A DNA stretch of 64,000 nt from Paenibacillus sp. PL2-23. Lineage in GTDB: Bacteria > Bacillota > Bacilli > Paenibacillales > Paenibacillaceae. Of the stretch, positions 34,279 to 43,553 are shown piece after piece. A program made the translations under genes and the position numbers. The notes under the pieces were generated by a model. The model searched no databases. It was given only the letters and a program-made list of their open reading frames with translations, and was not told where the DNA came from. The stretch lies in contig NZ_CP162129.1 of assembly GCF_040834005.1 (NCBI RefSeq), positions 2,442,001 to 2,506,000 on the forward strand, written 5' to 3'. How positions within the stretch are numbered: position 1 is the first letter of the stretch; each line of letters begins with the position of its first letter.

Positions 34279-35463
34279 CTACTTTCTGTGCCGGCTCAGG
34301 AAATACAGCAGGAAGCCGATAGCTGCGGCGCCGGCGATGCCGGTTGCGACCATGTAGAACATGGTGCGGCCGAGCTCCTCGTAGACGAGGCCGCCAATTA
34401 CGCCGCTGACAAGGCCGGCGAGGCCTGTCCATATGACGGTGTAGACCGCCTGGCCGGATGCGCGGTACTCATCGGGAATGAGGTGCGAGATGTAGCGCAG
34501 CGCGGTCGAGAAGTAGATGCCGAAGGTGATGCTGTGCATGGCTTGCGTGGCGAGGAACCAGCGGGGATCCTCGATTTGGCCCATAATCCATAAGCGCAGG
34601 CCGTACAGCAGCGAAGCCAGCACCAGCAGAGGCAGCTCCTTGAATTTGTGCCCGTATTTGCCCAGCAGGAATAGGATCGGGATTTCACTGGTGGCCGACA
34701 CGAGGAACGACATGCCGACAAGGGAGTCGCTGGCCCCAAGCTGGCGCATGGTCACGGCAAGAAAGCCCTCGTACATCCGGTGCGAGATGGACACCAGCAG
34801 GATCATGAAAAAAAACATCAGCACATGACGCTGCTTCAGCACCTCAAAAAAGCCGCCCAATTCAATCTTGTTCGATTGTCTCTGATAATCCTTCAGATAG
34901 ATCGTAAGCAGCAGCGAAACGCTGACCGTGCAAATCGCCACAAATATCGTCCATTCCGACCCAATGCCCTTGAGCAGCAGCCCCAGCCCGTACGCGCTGA
35001 TCGCAAATCCCAACGAGCCGAATATGCGAATGAGCGCATATGGCGTTCCGGTATATTGGCTGGACAACAGAATCAGGCTGTCGCTGAGCGGAATAATGGG
35101 CGTCTGGACAAAAGAAAAGGCCATCATGACCACGCATACCATTACAAAGTTTTCAAGCGGGAACAGCAGAGACAGCATGGCGAGCTGTCCCAGCAGCAGT
35201 CCGATTAATATTTTGCGTATGGTGCGGTACTTGTCGCTTAGCAGCCCCATCAAGATGTTCGCGAAGATAGACACGAACAGCCCCGAGGAATAGAGAATGC
35301 CAATCTGGCTCTCCGAATAGCCCCGCGTCATAAAATATAATGGAATAAAAGAAACGACCAGCGCCTGAGTGGAGAAGGTAGAGAAGTTAAACGCCCTCAG
35401 CGCAAGCGTCTCCTGCTTGGCGGTGGATGAAACCGTTCCCCTTGCAATTTGTGTTTCCGACAT
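34279..35463 (-). CDS. MFS transporter (MFS_1-like)
   Basis: A 394-residue protein with about twelve membrane segments. FIPLYFMTRGYSESQIGILY and GLLSDKYRTIRKIL are the first-half MFS elements; the second half has GLAGLVSGVIGGLVYEELGR. The opening (NFSTFSTQALVVSFIPLYFM) resembles the nucleoside/phenylpropionate-permease-like branch of the family. The substrate is unknown. The stop codon is 8 bp from the repeat array, and the gene diverges from the small gene at 35580. Confidence 0.82.
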   Translation of the reverse strand: MSETQIARGTVSSTAKQETLALRAFNFSTFSTQALVVSFIPLYFMTRGYSESQIGILYSSGLFVSIFANILMGLLSDKYRTIRKILIGLLLGQLAMLSLLFPLENFVMVCVVMMAFSFVQTPIIPLSDSLILLSSQYTGTPYALIRIFGSLGFAISAYGLGLLLKGIGSEWTIFVAICTVSVSLLLTIYLKDYQRQSNKIELGGFFEVLKQRHVLMFFFMILLVSISHRMYEGFLAVTMRQLGASDSLVGMSFLVSATSEIPILFLLGKYGHKFKELPLLVLASLLYGLRLWIMGQIEDPRWFLATQAMHSITFGIYFSTALRYISHLIPDEYRASGQAVYTVIWTGLAGLVSGVIGGLVYEELGRTMFYMVATGIAGAAAIGFLLYFLSRHRK

Positions 35464-35579
35464 GATGAAGACTTCACTCCGTTCCCGTTCGATGCTATAC
35501 AGTATATCACGGCTCGTTGTCGATTTGTGGCTGGATTATTGCTTTGCGAGTATGGTACATTTATGTGTGGAGGTTTACG

Positions 35580-35897
35580 ATGGCGGAATATGGTTTTGTA
35601 TGGAACGAACGTCTTCTGCTCCTTGTACCCTCTCTCGAGAAGGAATGGGAGGAGCACACCCCGGCGGAGCAGGCTCGATTGATCGAGCGCTGGGAGCTAA
35701 GCCGCGGCCGTATTCCGGATCTGATCCTGAACCTGGAGAAGATCATTAACGCTAAGCAGGCGGAGCTGTTCCATGAAGAATGCTTCGAGCGCTGCTGCGC
35801 GTTGAATAAGGAGATAGCGGAGTATGCGAGCCGAATTAACGATCTTCAGATCTGGTTCCGTATGAATCAGGACTTGGAAGCGCGCCGGCATTCATAA
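35580..35897 (+). CDS. Small hypothetical protein
   Basis: A 105-residue soluble protein starting MAEYGFVWNERLLLLVPSLE. It is helical and charged, with NLEKIINAKQAELFHEECFE and a Cys-rich turn (ECFERCCALNKE) in the second half. TGGAGG lies 8 bp ahead of the ATG at 35580; the frame is open from 35517. It ends 30 bp before the terpene synthase gene and runs in the same direction, so the two are probably co-transcribed. No family is recognised. Confidence 0.65.
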   Translation: MAEYGFVWNERLLLLVPSLEKEWEEHTPAEQARLIERWELSRGRIPDLILNLEKIINAKQAELFHEECFERCCALNKEIAEYASRINDLQIWFRMNQDLEARRHS

Positions 35898-35927
35898 TTA
35901 GATTTTTTGCAAGAAGGAGGTGCGTTT

Positions 35928-37010
35928 GTGAGATTGGCAACCTTATCCGGCAGAGGAATTCCGCAAGGGCCGATTCGTCTGATGCATCGCGTTTACAAAT
36001 ACATACTTCCCTGCGTGGAAGAGGAGCTCGGCAAGCTGCGTGAGATTGCCGAGGCCATTCCGGACCCGGAGTTGCGCACGCAGGCGCTTAGCAGCATGCA
36101 AGACAAGAAATTTCATTGTCAAGGCGGGGGCGTGTACGCCGCGGCCAATCTAAGCTACAGGCACATCCTCATTCCTCTGATCGTAGCGCTCCAGACGATC
36201 AGCGACTATCTGGATAATCTGTGCGACCGCAGCACCTCGCTGGATCCCGATGATTTCCGGCTGCTGCATCAATCCATGCTGGATGCCGTGAATCCGGGCG
36301 CCCAACTGAGGGATTATTACGCGCTGCGCCAGGAACGCGACGACGGCGGCTACCTGCACCATCTTGTTCGGACGTGCCAGGAGCAGGTCAGCAAGCTGCC
36401 TTCCTATGGCAGCGTTCAGGCCGACGTAACGGAGCTGGTCAGCTTGTATGGCGATCTGCAGGTGTACAAGCATATTCGCAAGGAGCTGCGGGAGCCGCAG
36501 CTGCTGACCTGGTGGGAGGACCATCAGCATAAGTACCCGCACCTGCGGTGGAACGAGTTCGCGGCCGCAACGGGCTCCACGCTAGGCATGTTTATGCTGT
36601 TTCTGGCGGCCAGCGAGGCGAGCTTGTCCCATCAGGACGCAAGGTACATACGCCAGCTGTATTTCCCCCATGTGTGCGGACTGCACATCATGCTGGACTA
36701 TCTGATCGACCAGGAGGAAGACAGACGAGGCGGGGATTTGAACTTTTGCAATTACTACGAAGACAAGGCGCTTCTTGTTGAACGAATCGGGGTTATTGTA
36801 GGGCGGGCAAGAGAGGACATCAAGCGGCTTCCGGGATGGCGATTCCATCGCCTGATTATTGAAGGCTTGCTGGCGCTTTACCTGTCAGACCCTAAGGTCC
36901 GGCACCAGAAGGAAGTGAAGGAAGTATCGAGGCAGCTGATGAAGAACAGTCCGCTTACGCGTATTTTTTTCCTGATCAACAGCAATTGGATTCGCAGTCA
37001 ATACACATAA
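35928..37010 (+). CDS. ytpB: Tetraprenyl-beta-curcumene synthase-like terpene cyclase
   Basis: A 360-residue DUF2600 protein. TISDYLDNLCDR and HIMLDYLIDQEEDR are the two aspartate-rich helices, and HCQGGGVYAAANL and GGDLNFCNYY are conserved in YtpB. In Bacillus subtilis YtpB cyclises heptaprenyl diphosphate to a C35 sesquarterpene, tetraprenyl-beta-curcumene, a membrane lipid. A GTG at 35928, 7 bp after AAGGAGG, is chosen; the TTG frame at 35907 covers the ribosome site. It lies between a small gene and pfkA. Confidence 0.88.
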   Translation: MRLATLSGRGIPQGPIRLMHRVYKYILPCVEEELGKLREIAEAIPDPELRTQALSSMQDKKFHCQGGGVYAAANLSYRHILIPLIVALQTISDYLDNLCDRSTSLDPDDFRLLHQSMLDAVNPGAQLRDYYALRQERDDGGYLHHLVRTCQEQVSKLPSYGSVQADVTELVSLYGDLQVYKHIRKELREPQLLTWWEDHQHKYPHLRWNEFAAATGSTLGMFMLFLAASEASLSHQDARYIRQLYFPHVCGLHIMLDYLIDQEEDRRGGDLNFCNYYEDKALLVERIGVIVGRAREDIKRLPGWRFHRLIIEGLLALYLSDPKVRHQKEVKEVSRQLMKNSPLTRIFFLINSNWIRSQYT

Positions 37011-37037
37011 ATAAATTATATGGTGGAGGCGTTAATC

Positions 37038-38006
37038 ATGTCTGCAGTAAAATCAATCGCAGTTTTGACAAGCGGAGGAGATTCCCAGGGGATGAATGCG
37101 GCCGTTCGTGCCGTAGTCCGCAGCGCGTTATTTCACGGTCTTGAGGTATACGGCGTTCAGCGCGGCTACCAAGGCCTGCTGAACGACGATCTGCGCCCGA
37201 TGGATCTTCGCAGCGTAGGCGATATTATTCAGCGCGGCGGCACTATTCTTCAGACAGCCCGCTGCAAGGAGTTTATGACGCCTGAAGGCCAACAGCGCGG
37301 CGCCGACATTCTTCGCGCACGCGGAATCGACGGCCTGGTCGTAATCGGCGGAGACGGCTCTTATCAAGGTGCGAACAAGCTGAGTAAGCTGGGCATCAAG
37401 ACGATGGGCCTGCCGGGCACGATCGATAATGACATTCCATTTACTGATTTCACAATCGGCTTTGATACAGCGGTCAGCATCGTAGTGGACGCGATTAACA
37501 AAATTCGCGATACGATGTCCTCTCATGAGCGTTCCTCTATTGTGGAAGTTATGGGCCGCCATTGCGGCGATATTGCGCTTCATGCCGGTCTGGCGAGCGG
37601 CGCGGAGACGATTCTTGTTCCTGAGGTGCCGTTCGACCTGGCTGAGGTAGCGGAGCGTATGAAGAACAACTTTGCCAAAGGCAAGCGCCACAGTATTATC
37701 GTTGTAGCGGAAGGCGCGGCCAAGGGCGAGGATGTGCAGCAAAAAATTACGGAGCTGAGCGGCATTGAGGCGCGTGTCACGGTGCTGGGCCATATTCAGC
37801 GCGGCGGCACGCCGACTGCGATTGACCGGATTCTGGCAAGCCGACTGGGCGACTTCGCGGTTAGAGGGCTGATGGCGGGCGACTCCGGCAAGGCTTGCGG
37901 CGTTGCCAAAGGCGAGCTCGTGACGACTGATATCGATAAAGTGGTTCATTCCAAAAAGCCGTTCGATATGGAGATGTATGAGCTGGCGGGACGCCTGTCT
38001 CAATAA
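37038..38006 (+). CDS. pfkA: ATP-dependent 6-phosphofructokinase
   Basis: A 322-residue enzyme phosphorylating fructose 6-phosphate at C1. VLTSGGDSQGMNAAVRAVVR binds ATP, VVIGGDGSYQGANKLS is the second nucleotide motif, GLPGTIDNDIPFTDFTIGFD holds the catalytic Asp and the active-site TIDND, and VMGRHCGDIALHAGLASGAE is the PFK family motif. LGHIQRGGTPTAIDRILAS is the C-terminal signature. GGTGGAGG precedes the ATG at 37038. It usually pairs with pyk, which is not here; its neighbour is ytpB. Confidence 0.96.
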   Translation: MSAVKSIAVLTSGGDSQGMNAAVRAVVRSALFHGLEVYGVQRGYQGLLNDDLRPMDLRSVGDIIQRGGTILQTARCKEFMTPEGQQRGADILRARGIDGLVVIGGDGSYQGANKLSKLGIKTMGLPGTIDNDIPFTDFTIGFDTAVSIVVDAINKIRDTMSSHERSSIVEVMGRHCGDIALHAGLASGAETILVPEVPFDLAEVAERMKNNFAKGKRHSIIVVAEGAAKGEDVQQKITELSGIEARVTVLGHIQRGGTPTAIDRILASRLGDFAVRGLMAGDSGKACGVAKGELVTTDIDKVVHSKKPFDMEMYELAGRLSQ

Positions 38007-38040
38007 TAGATAAGTATGTAACCAAGCATGCAATCAAAAT

Positions 38041-38083
38041 AAAAAACTGGCGGAGCAGCCTGCTCCGCCAGTTTTTTGCGTTG
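38041..38083. terminator. Bidirectional terminator
   Basis: AAAAAACTGGCGGAGCAG and CTGCTCCGCCAGTTTTTT form an almost perfect stem around CC. It ends both pfkA and the convergent DUF4015 gene. Confidence 0.92.
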
Positions 38084-39277
38084 CTATCGATAGTCAACCC
38101 CAGGCGAATATTTGTTGCCTGCGTTCCATAACAAATATTCATGTACGCCCTGATCATGCAAGGCTTTAATCTGGGCTTCCACCTCGGCTTTGCCGTATTT
38201 GATATAATTGCCCTTGCCCAGCCAGCTTGCCGTAAAATCCTGAATCCATGGCCGAATTATGGGCTTAAGCTCTCCGGTGTCAGCAAGCTTCTTGTGGGTA
38301 TCCTCCATCGCGCCTGCTATGGTCTCATAGGGACTGCGATCCGGCGCTTTCTGATCGAACCAGCCCGTGCTGTAATGGCTCGGGTAGATCATAGGCGAGA
38401 TGACGTGCACATCATTCGAGATTTTCACAAAATCCTGGCCAATGCCTTCCGCTGCGGGAACGGACGCAGCATAGCCGAATATATCGACGGATACGCGAAC
38501 CCCAAGCGGCTCCAGCTGCTCTCTGGCATATTTGACGAAGCCGGCTACTGTATCTACACGGGAATCATCCGTTTTGTTAAAGGTCAAGGAATCGGCGCGG
38601 TTCTCGAAGCCCTCCGGGAACCGGACGTAGTCGAACTGGATCTCCTTAAAGCCCAGCTTGGCGGCTTCCTTGGCCAGCGCAATATTGTAATCCCATACCT
38701 CTTGGCGGTACGGATTGACGAAGCTTTCGCCGCGGCCGTTCTTCCAGATCGTGCCGTCAGCCTGCAGGAAGCTTAGCTCCGGCTTCTTCACGGACAGCAC
38801 CGTATCCTTGAATACGACGATGCGCGCGATGGGGTAGATGTCATGCTTCTTCAGCGTTGTCATCAGCTCGTTGATGTCCCCGATAAACTTCTTCGGAGTG
38901 CCAAGCTCCAGCAGCTCCGGGGTGGTGGTGGGGTAAGTAATATAGCCGTTATCGTCCTTGATGTCGATTACCATGCTGTTCAGGTCCGTTTCGTCGACCA
39001 GCTTCAGCAGGGATTCCATGCGCGAACCGCCTGCGCTGTGCGCCGTCACGTAGATCCCTTTGATCGGAGGTGTATCCGGCTGGGGGTCTTTTTTGACGGG
39101 AGTCTCCTCAGGCATTTGACCTGGCTCCGGCATATCGGGGATGCCGGGCTGGATGACCGTCTCCCCTGCGGCGGCATTCAGATAAGCGATGGCAATCTTC
39201 CTTGCGCTCTCACTGTCTTCCCCTGCACCTGTCAGCAGGTTATACATTAACATGAAGGCTGTAATGATGATGTCCAT
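38084..39277 (-). CDS. DUF4015 putative glycoside hydrolase
   Basis: A 397-residue protein. A short hydrophobic start (MDIIITAFMLMYNLLTGAG) and a Pro-rich linker (about residues 45-70) precede a TIM-barrel domain: IKGIYVTAHSAGGSRMESLL, MVIDIKDDNGYITYP, ARIVVFKD, FKEIQFDYVRFPEG and SPMIYPSHYS. This order matches the DUF4015 glycosidase-like family. The start is only weakly signal-like, so export by this leader is uncertain. GAGAGAG precedes the ATG. It is separated from the downstream hypothetical gene by a hairpin. Substrate is unknown; polysaccharide or wall glycan is the usual guess. Confidence 0.82.
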   Translation of the reverse strand: MDIIITAFMLMYNLLTGAGEDSESARKIAIAYLNAAAGETVIQPGIPDMPEPGQMPEETPVKKDPQPDTPPIKGIYVTAHSAGGSRMESLLKLVDETDLNSMVIDIKDDNGYITYPTTTPELLELGTPKKFIGDINELMTTLKKHDIYPIARIVVFKDTVLSVKKPELSFLQADGTIWKNGRGESFVNPYRQEVWDYNIALAKEAAKLGFKEIQFDYVRFPEGFENRADSLTFNKTDDSRVDTVAGFVKYAREQLEPLGVRVSVDIFGYAASVPAAEGIGQDFVKISNDVHVISPMIYPSHYSTGWFDQKAPDRSPYETIAGAMEDTHKKLADTGELKPIIRPWIQDFTASWLGKGNYIKYGKAEVEAQIKALHDQGVHEYLLWNAGNKYSPGVDYR

Positions 39278-39307
39278 TATGCTCTCTCCTCGCAGACTGA
39301 TTCCGAT

Positions 39308-39345
39308 GAAAATAAAGGCCAGTCGAATTCAAGCCGACTGGCCTT
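39308..39345. terminator. Hairpin terminator between same-direction genes
   Basis: AAGGCCAGTCG pairs with CGACTGGCCTT around AATTCAAGC. It lies upstream of the DUF4015 start and downstream of the 64-residue gene at 39376, both on the minus strand, so it is likely the end of the latter's transcript. Confidence 0.65.
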
Positions 39346-39375
39346 CACAGCGTTCAAAGCTCCCTCAAAAAATTG

Positions 39376-39570
39376 TCATTGTAACAAAGCTTGTTTCTGA
39401 CCATTGCAAATACTGTGCTGCACAATCTCCATGGCGTCGGCTGGCTCAAGCACCGCTAATCCGTCACGAAGCACGATATTCAGATCCATCTCGCGCGAGG
39501 TGAGAAACGGACTGAGCTCAGGGGCAAGTCTCTCTACAATTTGCGACAATTTGACTGTTTCCATATCCAT
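39376..39570 (-). CDS. Small hypothetical protein
   Basis: A 64-residue protein starting MDMETVKLSQIVERLAPELS. It is acidic and soluble, ending in a helix HSICNGQKQALLQ. AAAGGGTGAGG 5 bp before the ATG is a strong ribosome site, supporting a real gene. The family is not recognised. The upstream gap to the YitT gene holds no other gene I can find. Confidence 0.6.
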   Translation of the reverse strand: MDMETVKLSQIVERLAPELSPFLTSREMDLNIVLRDGLAVLEPADAMEIVQHSICNGQKQALLQ

Positions 39571-39735
39571 CTTAGCCTCACCCTTTCGTCCTAATTGTTG
39601 GAAAACTAGAAAGCTGCAGGGGATACCTATGGCATGAAACGGTACAACTTTTTGAAACTGCGGGATACCGTCATTATAACAGGAACATTTTCAAAAACAT
39701 AGAGATTGCATGAAAATTCCATATTTGCGTAGTGT

Positions 39736-40578
39736 TCAAGACTCGTCCTGCCTGCGAAAATCACCAACAACGCCGACCGTTTCCACTACATTGATAAAAG
39801 CCTTGGGATCGATGGTCATGATCGTCTTCGTCAGCTCCGCCAGCTCGAACTTTGTTCTTACGGTCATCAGCATGTCCCGGTCCTGCGACGAAAACGCGCC
39901 TCTGGTCTTCACGATTGTAATGCCGCGCGGATGGGTCAGCAGCTTGCACAATATTTCTTCGGTTTGGGTTGTAATGATAAATGCCGTCACCTTCAGATGC
40001 TTGATATGGACCAAATCGACGATTTTACCCGCGGCGAATATGGCGAACATGGAGTAAAGCGCCAGATCCCAGTTTTTTGTAAAAAAGATCAATATCGCGA
40101 TGACAAAGCTGTTCAGCAGGAAGATGATCATGCCTACGGGCAAATCTCTCCTTCGGGTCACGATGGACGCGATAATGTCGAAGCCGCCGGAGGAGCCGCC
40201 GTAGCGCAGCGTAAGGCCGCTGCCGAAGCCGACTACAATGCCGCCGAATATTGCTCCGAGCAGGATGTCGTCCGCGATGTGGATAACGGGGATGAGCTGC
40301 AGGAAGAGCGTAGACATAAGCACATTGTAGATGCTCCAGAATATAAACCGTCTGCCCAGGCTGAACCAGCCCCAGATCAGAACGGGAATATTAAGAATCA
40401 AATAGAGCCAACCGATATTGCCGCCGGTCACATACCCGATCATCATCGCAATGCCGGACAAGCCGCCGCTTAGCAGCTGATGGGGAATAAGCAATAAGTT
40501 GAAGCCGGCGGCGACTAGCAGTGAGCCGATCGTCATCATGGGCAAGGACATGAAATAACGTCGTTTGTACGGGTTCAT
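39736..40578 (-). CDS. YitT family membrane protein (DUF161/DUF2179)
   Basis: A 280-residue protein. Five or six membrane segments come first (MTIGSLLVAAGFNLLLIPHQ, LLSGGLSGIAMMIGYVTGG, LLGAIFGGIVVGFGSGLTLR), including the conserved GGSSGGFDIIAS. A soluble DUF2179 domain follows (FIITTQTEEILCKLL, GITIVKTRGAFSSQDRDMLM). The family is common in Bacillales but its function is not settled. The start at 40578 has GGGAG about 8 bp ahead. It diverges from the helicase gene. Confidence 0.9.
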   Translation of the reverse strand: MNPYKRRYFMSLPMMTIGSLLVAAGFNLLLIPHQLLSGGLSGIAMMIGYVTGGNIGWLYLILNIPVLIWGWFSLGRRFIFWSIYNVLMSTLFLQLIPVIHIADDILLGAIFGGIVVGFGSGLTLRYGGSSGGFDIIASIVTRRRDLPVGMIIFLLNSFVIAILIFFTKNWDLALYSMFAIFAAGKIVDLVHIKHLKVTAFIITTQTEEILCKLLTHPRGITIVKTRGAFSSQDRDMLMTVRTKFELAELTKTIMTIDPKAFINVVETVGVVGDFRRQDES

Positions 40579-40653
40579 GCTATCGCTCCCAACGGTCAAT
40601 GTTGTCGGTATAGTATGGATTTGCCGGTTAACTGGTATTCATCTTCTCATTTG

Positions 40654-40662
40654 TGCTATAAT
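40654..40662 (+). promoter_or_regulatory. Extended -10 promoter for the helicase gene
   Basis: TGC-TATAAT at 40654-40662 has the extended -10 TG and a perfect -10 hexamer. No convincing -35 box is visible. Leader length is about 45 nt. Confidence 0.5.
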
Positions 40663-40713
40663 GATTTGGATATTCTATAAGCAGGCTTTAGATAGAAGGA
40701 GTATGAGAAAAGT

Positions 40714-42327
40714 TTGAAAACATTTGCTGAATTTGGCTTGGAACCAAAAGTGTTGCAAGCAATTACCGAACTTGGATTCGAGGAATCCACCCCGATCCAA
40801 GACAAGTCTATCCCAGTGGCAATGACTGGCCGCGATCTGATCGGCCAAGCACAGACAGGCACGGGCAAAACAGCGGCATTCGGAATTCCGCTCATTAACA
40901 AAATTCCGGTCAGCGAGGAACGTATTGTTGCGCTTGTGATGACGCCAACCCGTGAGCTCGCTATTCAGGTGGCGGATGAAATCGGGAAGCTTACTCGATA
41001 CAAAGGTCTTCGCTCCCTGCCGATTTACGGCGGTCAGGAAATCGGCCGTCAGATTCGCGCTCTGAAGAAGAAGCCTCAAATTATTATTGGAACGCCAGGC
41101 AGGCTGCTCGACCACATCAACCGCAAGACGATCCGTCTCGAGGACGTACAGACCGTCGTGCTGGACGAAGCGGACGAAATGCTGGACATGGGCTTTATGG
41201 AGGACATTCAGTCCATCCTGAAGCTGGTTCCAGAGGAGCGCCAAACGATGCTGTTCTCGGCCACAATGCCGATCAACATCCAGAAGCTGGCGCAGCAGTT
41301 CCTGAAGGATCCGGAGCATGTTTCGGTTATTCCGAAGCAAGTGACGGCGCCGTCGATCGAGCAATCATACATTGAAGTGCATGAGCGTCAGAAGTTCGAA
41401 GCGCTAAGCCGATTGCTGGATATGGAGTCCCCAGAGCTCGCTATTATATTCGGACGCACGAAGCGCCGCGTAGACGAGCTGAGCGAAGCGCTGCAGAAGC
41501 GCGGCTACTCCGCTGACGGCCTTCATGGGGACTTGTCGCAGAATCAGCGTGACAATGTAATGCGCAAATTCCGCGACGGCAGCATCGACGTGCTCGTGGC
41601 GACTGACGTTGCGGCTCGCGGCCTCGACGTATCCGGCGTGACGCACGTTATCAACTTCGATCTTCCGCAGGACCCGGAGAGCTATGTACACCGTATCGGC
41701 CGTACAGGCCGCGCGGGCAAGGAAGGTACGGCGTGGAGTTTCGTTACGCCGCGCGAGATCGATCACCTGCACTTTATTGAGCGTATTACGCGTCAGCGCA
41801 TGAACCGCAAGCCGCTGCCAAGCATCGCGGAAGCGATCGAAGGCAAGCAGCGCGTAACGGCTGAGCGCCTGCTCGAAATCGTGCAGAACGAGGAGTTCAG
41901 CGAATACAAAGCGATCGCCATTCAGTTGCTGGAGCAATACGACTCCGTGCATCTCCTGGCTGCCGCAATGAAGCTGATTACTGGCGAGAAGAAAAACATC
42001 GACATCGAATTGACGCCTGAAGAGCCGCTTCGCGCCAAAAAGCGCAGACCGGATATTCGTTCCAACGGTCGTCCATTCAACCGCAGCGGCGGCTCGTCCT
42101 ACGGCGGGAACCGCAGTGGAGGAAGCAGCGGCGGTGGCGGTTATCGCGGTCGCGACGACAGACGCGGCAGCTACAGCGGCGGCGGCTCGCGCGGCGGCTA
42201 CGAGGGTCGCAGCGGCGGCAGCAGCTATGAGAACCGTGGCGGCGGCGGATACAAGCGCAGCGGCGAAGGCCGCAGCGGAGAGACTCGCCGTCCTAAGAGC
42301 TCCGGTGAAGACTTCGCGAACAATTAA
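40714..42327 (+). CDS. cshA: DEAD-box RNA helicase (CshA-like)
   Basis: A 537-residue ATP-dependent RNA helicase. Q motif [13 protein letters not shown], motif [13 protein letters not shown], Ia PTRELAIQ, motif [10 protein letters not shown], motif III FSATMP, motif [11 protein letters not shown], motif [14 protein letters not shown] and motif [15 protein letters not shown] are all intact. The C-terminus from about residue 450 is a Gly/Arg/Ser-rich RGG tail that binds RNA. CshA acts in RNA turnover and ribosome assembly, with cold adaptation. The start is a TTG; GGAG is 12 bp away. A four-codon ATG frame (40703-40717) lies between them and its stop overlaps the TTG. Confidence 0.93.
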   Translation: MKTFAEFGLEPKVLQAITELGFEESTPIQDKSIPVAMTGRDLIGQAQTGTGKTAAFGIPLINKIPVSEERIVALVMTPTRELAIQVADEIGKLTRYKGLRSLPIYGGQEIGRQIRALKKKPQIIIGTPGRLLDHINRKTIRLEDVQTVVLDEADEMLDMGFMEDIQSILKLVPEERQTMLFSATMPINIQKLAQQFLKDPEHVSVIPKQVTAPSIEQSYIEVHERQKFEALSRLLDMESPELAIIFGRTKRRVDELSEALQKRGYSADGLHGDLSQNQRDNVMRKFRDGSIDVLVATDVAARGLDVSGVTHVINFDLPQDPESYVHRIGRTGRAGKEGTAWSFVTPREIDHLHFIERITRQRMNRKPLPSIAEAIEGKQRVTAERLLEIVQNEEFSEYKAIAIQLLEQYDSVHLLAAAMKLITGEKKNIDIELTPEEPLRAKKRRPDIRSNGRPFNRSGGSSYGGNRSGGSSGGGGYRGRDDRRGSYSGGGSRGGYEGRSGGSSYENRGGGGYKRSGEGRSGETRRPKSSGEDFANN

Positions 42328-42368
42328 GGCTCAGCAGCCGTACGCGGCTGCCATCGCATGAAGAACAA

Positions 42369-42415
42369 AAACGGGGAAGTCCGTGATGCCTAGCGGGCAT
42401 CCGGACCTCCCCGAT
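42369..42415. terminator. Bidirectional terminator
   Basis: CGGGGAAGTCCGTGATGCC pairs with GGGCATCCGGACCTCCCCG around TAGC with few mismatches; T-rich flanks lie on the plus side and A-rich flanks on the minus side. It separates the helicase gene and the convergent YjcZ gene. Confidence 0.85.
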
Positions 42416-42429
42416 TTTCTTTGTGAAGG

Positions 42430-42531
42430 TTAGTAGGAGCAAATGGTTTTTGCGATGATGACCAGAAGGATAAACAATACGAGGATAGCGCCAACCGAGT
42501 TGTAACCGTAACCTGCACCAACGTTGCCCAT
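42430..42531 (-). CDS. YjcZ-like sporulation mini-protein
   Basis: A 33-residue peptide starting MGNVGAGYGYNSVGAILVLF and ending VIIAKTICSY. The Gly/Tyr-rich start followed by one membrane helix is the pattern of YjcZ/small sporulation membrane proteins of Bacillales. AAAAGGAGG sits 8 bp ahead of the ATG. It is too short for most gene finders. A second copy is at 63647-63736. Confidence 0.8.
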   Translation of the reverse strand: MGNVGAGYGYNSVGAILVLFILLVIIAKTICSY

Positions 42532-42698
42532 AATAGCAACCTCCTTTTAATCATCTGAATGGTGATTACATTACATCCTATGCAGAGGGGCGAATGTCGC
42601 TTAGACTGGGGCCTATCCTGCAAGAAATGGGCGGTCTATTGACTCGGATCGTGGGACAAGCCCCCTTCAATCAACTATTTCACTGGAGGCGTTAGCGT

Positions 42699-43505
42699 AT
42701 GGAACCTAGAGGACTTATGGGAGGATTCTATCGAATCTCCGAATGGATCATGAGGCTTTCGGTTATTAATCTATTGTGGATTATTTGTTCGCTGCCGGTA
42801 GTCCTGGTCCTCATTATGGGACTAAGCAGCCTCACCACAGCCAATGTAGACCAATACGGCGCGCTTCAAATGCTTATGTTCCCGCTCATTTTGCTGGCCG
42901 TTTTAATGCCGTTTACCTTTTTCCCGGCTACAGCCGCTATGTTCACGGTTGCCCGCAAGTGGGTAACGGGAGAGGCGGACGCCGCGCTGCTCAAAACCTT
43001 TTTCCGAGGGTATAAGGAAAACTACAAGCAAAGCATGATCGGCGGACTAATCTACACCCTGCTGTTTGCCGTGCTTGTTGTGAACTTTATTTTTTACAGG
43101 GAAGAATTTAATATTGTCTCCTATATATTCCTGGCGTTTCTGGCGCTGGCGGGAGCCTCCTTATTCAACTTCTTTTCGATGCTTGTGCATTACCATATGA
43201 AAACGTTTCAATTAATTAAAAACGCTTTACTTATTACCATCGGTAAGCCATTCCGCTCGTTGTCGACGGTCATTATGTGCGGCTTGGTCATTTACATCAG
43301 CTTCTTCCAGTTTACATTCCTGATTCCGTTTTTTATGGGTAGCATCTGCGCGTATCTCGCGTTCTGGAACTTCAATATTATTTACATGAAGCTGCAGGAG
43401 CAGGCGGAGAAGCTGAAGCAAGCGGAAGAGGAAGCCGCTGAAGAGGCGGCGGAGATGGACCGCGAAGACCTGCTGAAGGATGATTATAAGGAATCCAACA
43501 AATAA
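42699..43505 (+). CDS. DUF624 family membrane protein (YesL-like)
   Basis: A 268-residue protein with about six membrane segments. It begins MGGFYRISEWIMRLSVINLL, continues LWIICSLPVVLVLIMGLSSL and has FFPATAAMFTVARKWVTGEA, all typical of DUF624. The C-terminus is a highly charged coiled coil (KLQEQAEKLKQAEEEAAEEA). Family members such as YesL often sit near sugar transporters, but none is here, so the role is unknown. ACTGGAGG precedes the ATG. Confidence 0.87.
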   Translation: MEPRGLMGGFYRISEWIMRLSVINLLWIICSLPVVLVLIMGLSSLTTANVDQYGALQMLMFPLILLAVLMPFTFFPATAAMFTVARKWVTGEADAALLKTFFRGYKENYKQSMIGGLIYTLLFAVLVVNFIFYREEFNIVSYIFLAFLALAGASLFNFFSMLVHYHMKTFQLIKNALLITIGKPFRSLSTVIMCGLVIYISFFQFTFLIPFFMGSICAYLAFWNFNIIYMKLQEQAEKLKQAEEEAAEEAAEMDREDLLKDDYKESNK

Positions 43506-43518
43506 CAAAGCGCTGAAG

Positions 43519-43547
43519 TTTACTTTTCGCCGTGTTCAGTCTATAAT
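43519..43547 (+). promoter_or_regulatory. Promoter of the 6S RNA gene
   Basis: TTTACT (43519-43524) and TATAAT (43542-43547) are spaced by exactly 17 bp. Transcription would start near 43554, at the edge of a large folded region with no ORF. Confidence 0.7.
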
Positions 43548-43553
43548 AGCAAT

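Noticed and set aside
33787..34593. Open frames through array 2 on both strands
   Set aside because: Same cause: 51 bp is 17 codons. The repeat peptide (PETSKCAGR type) has no other support.
37128..38033. 301-codon frame antisense to pfkA
   Set aside because: Shadow of pfkA, no ribosome site.
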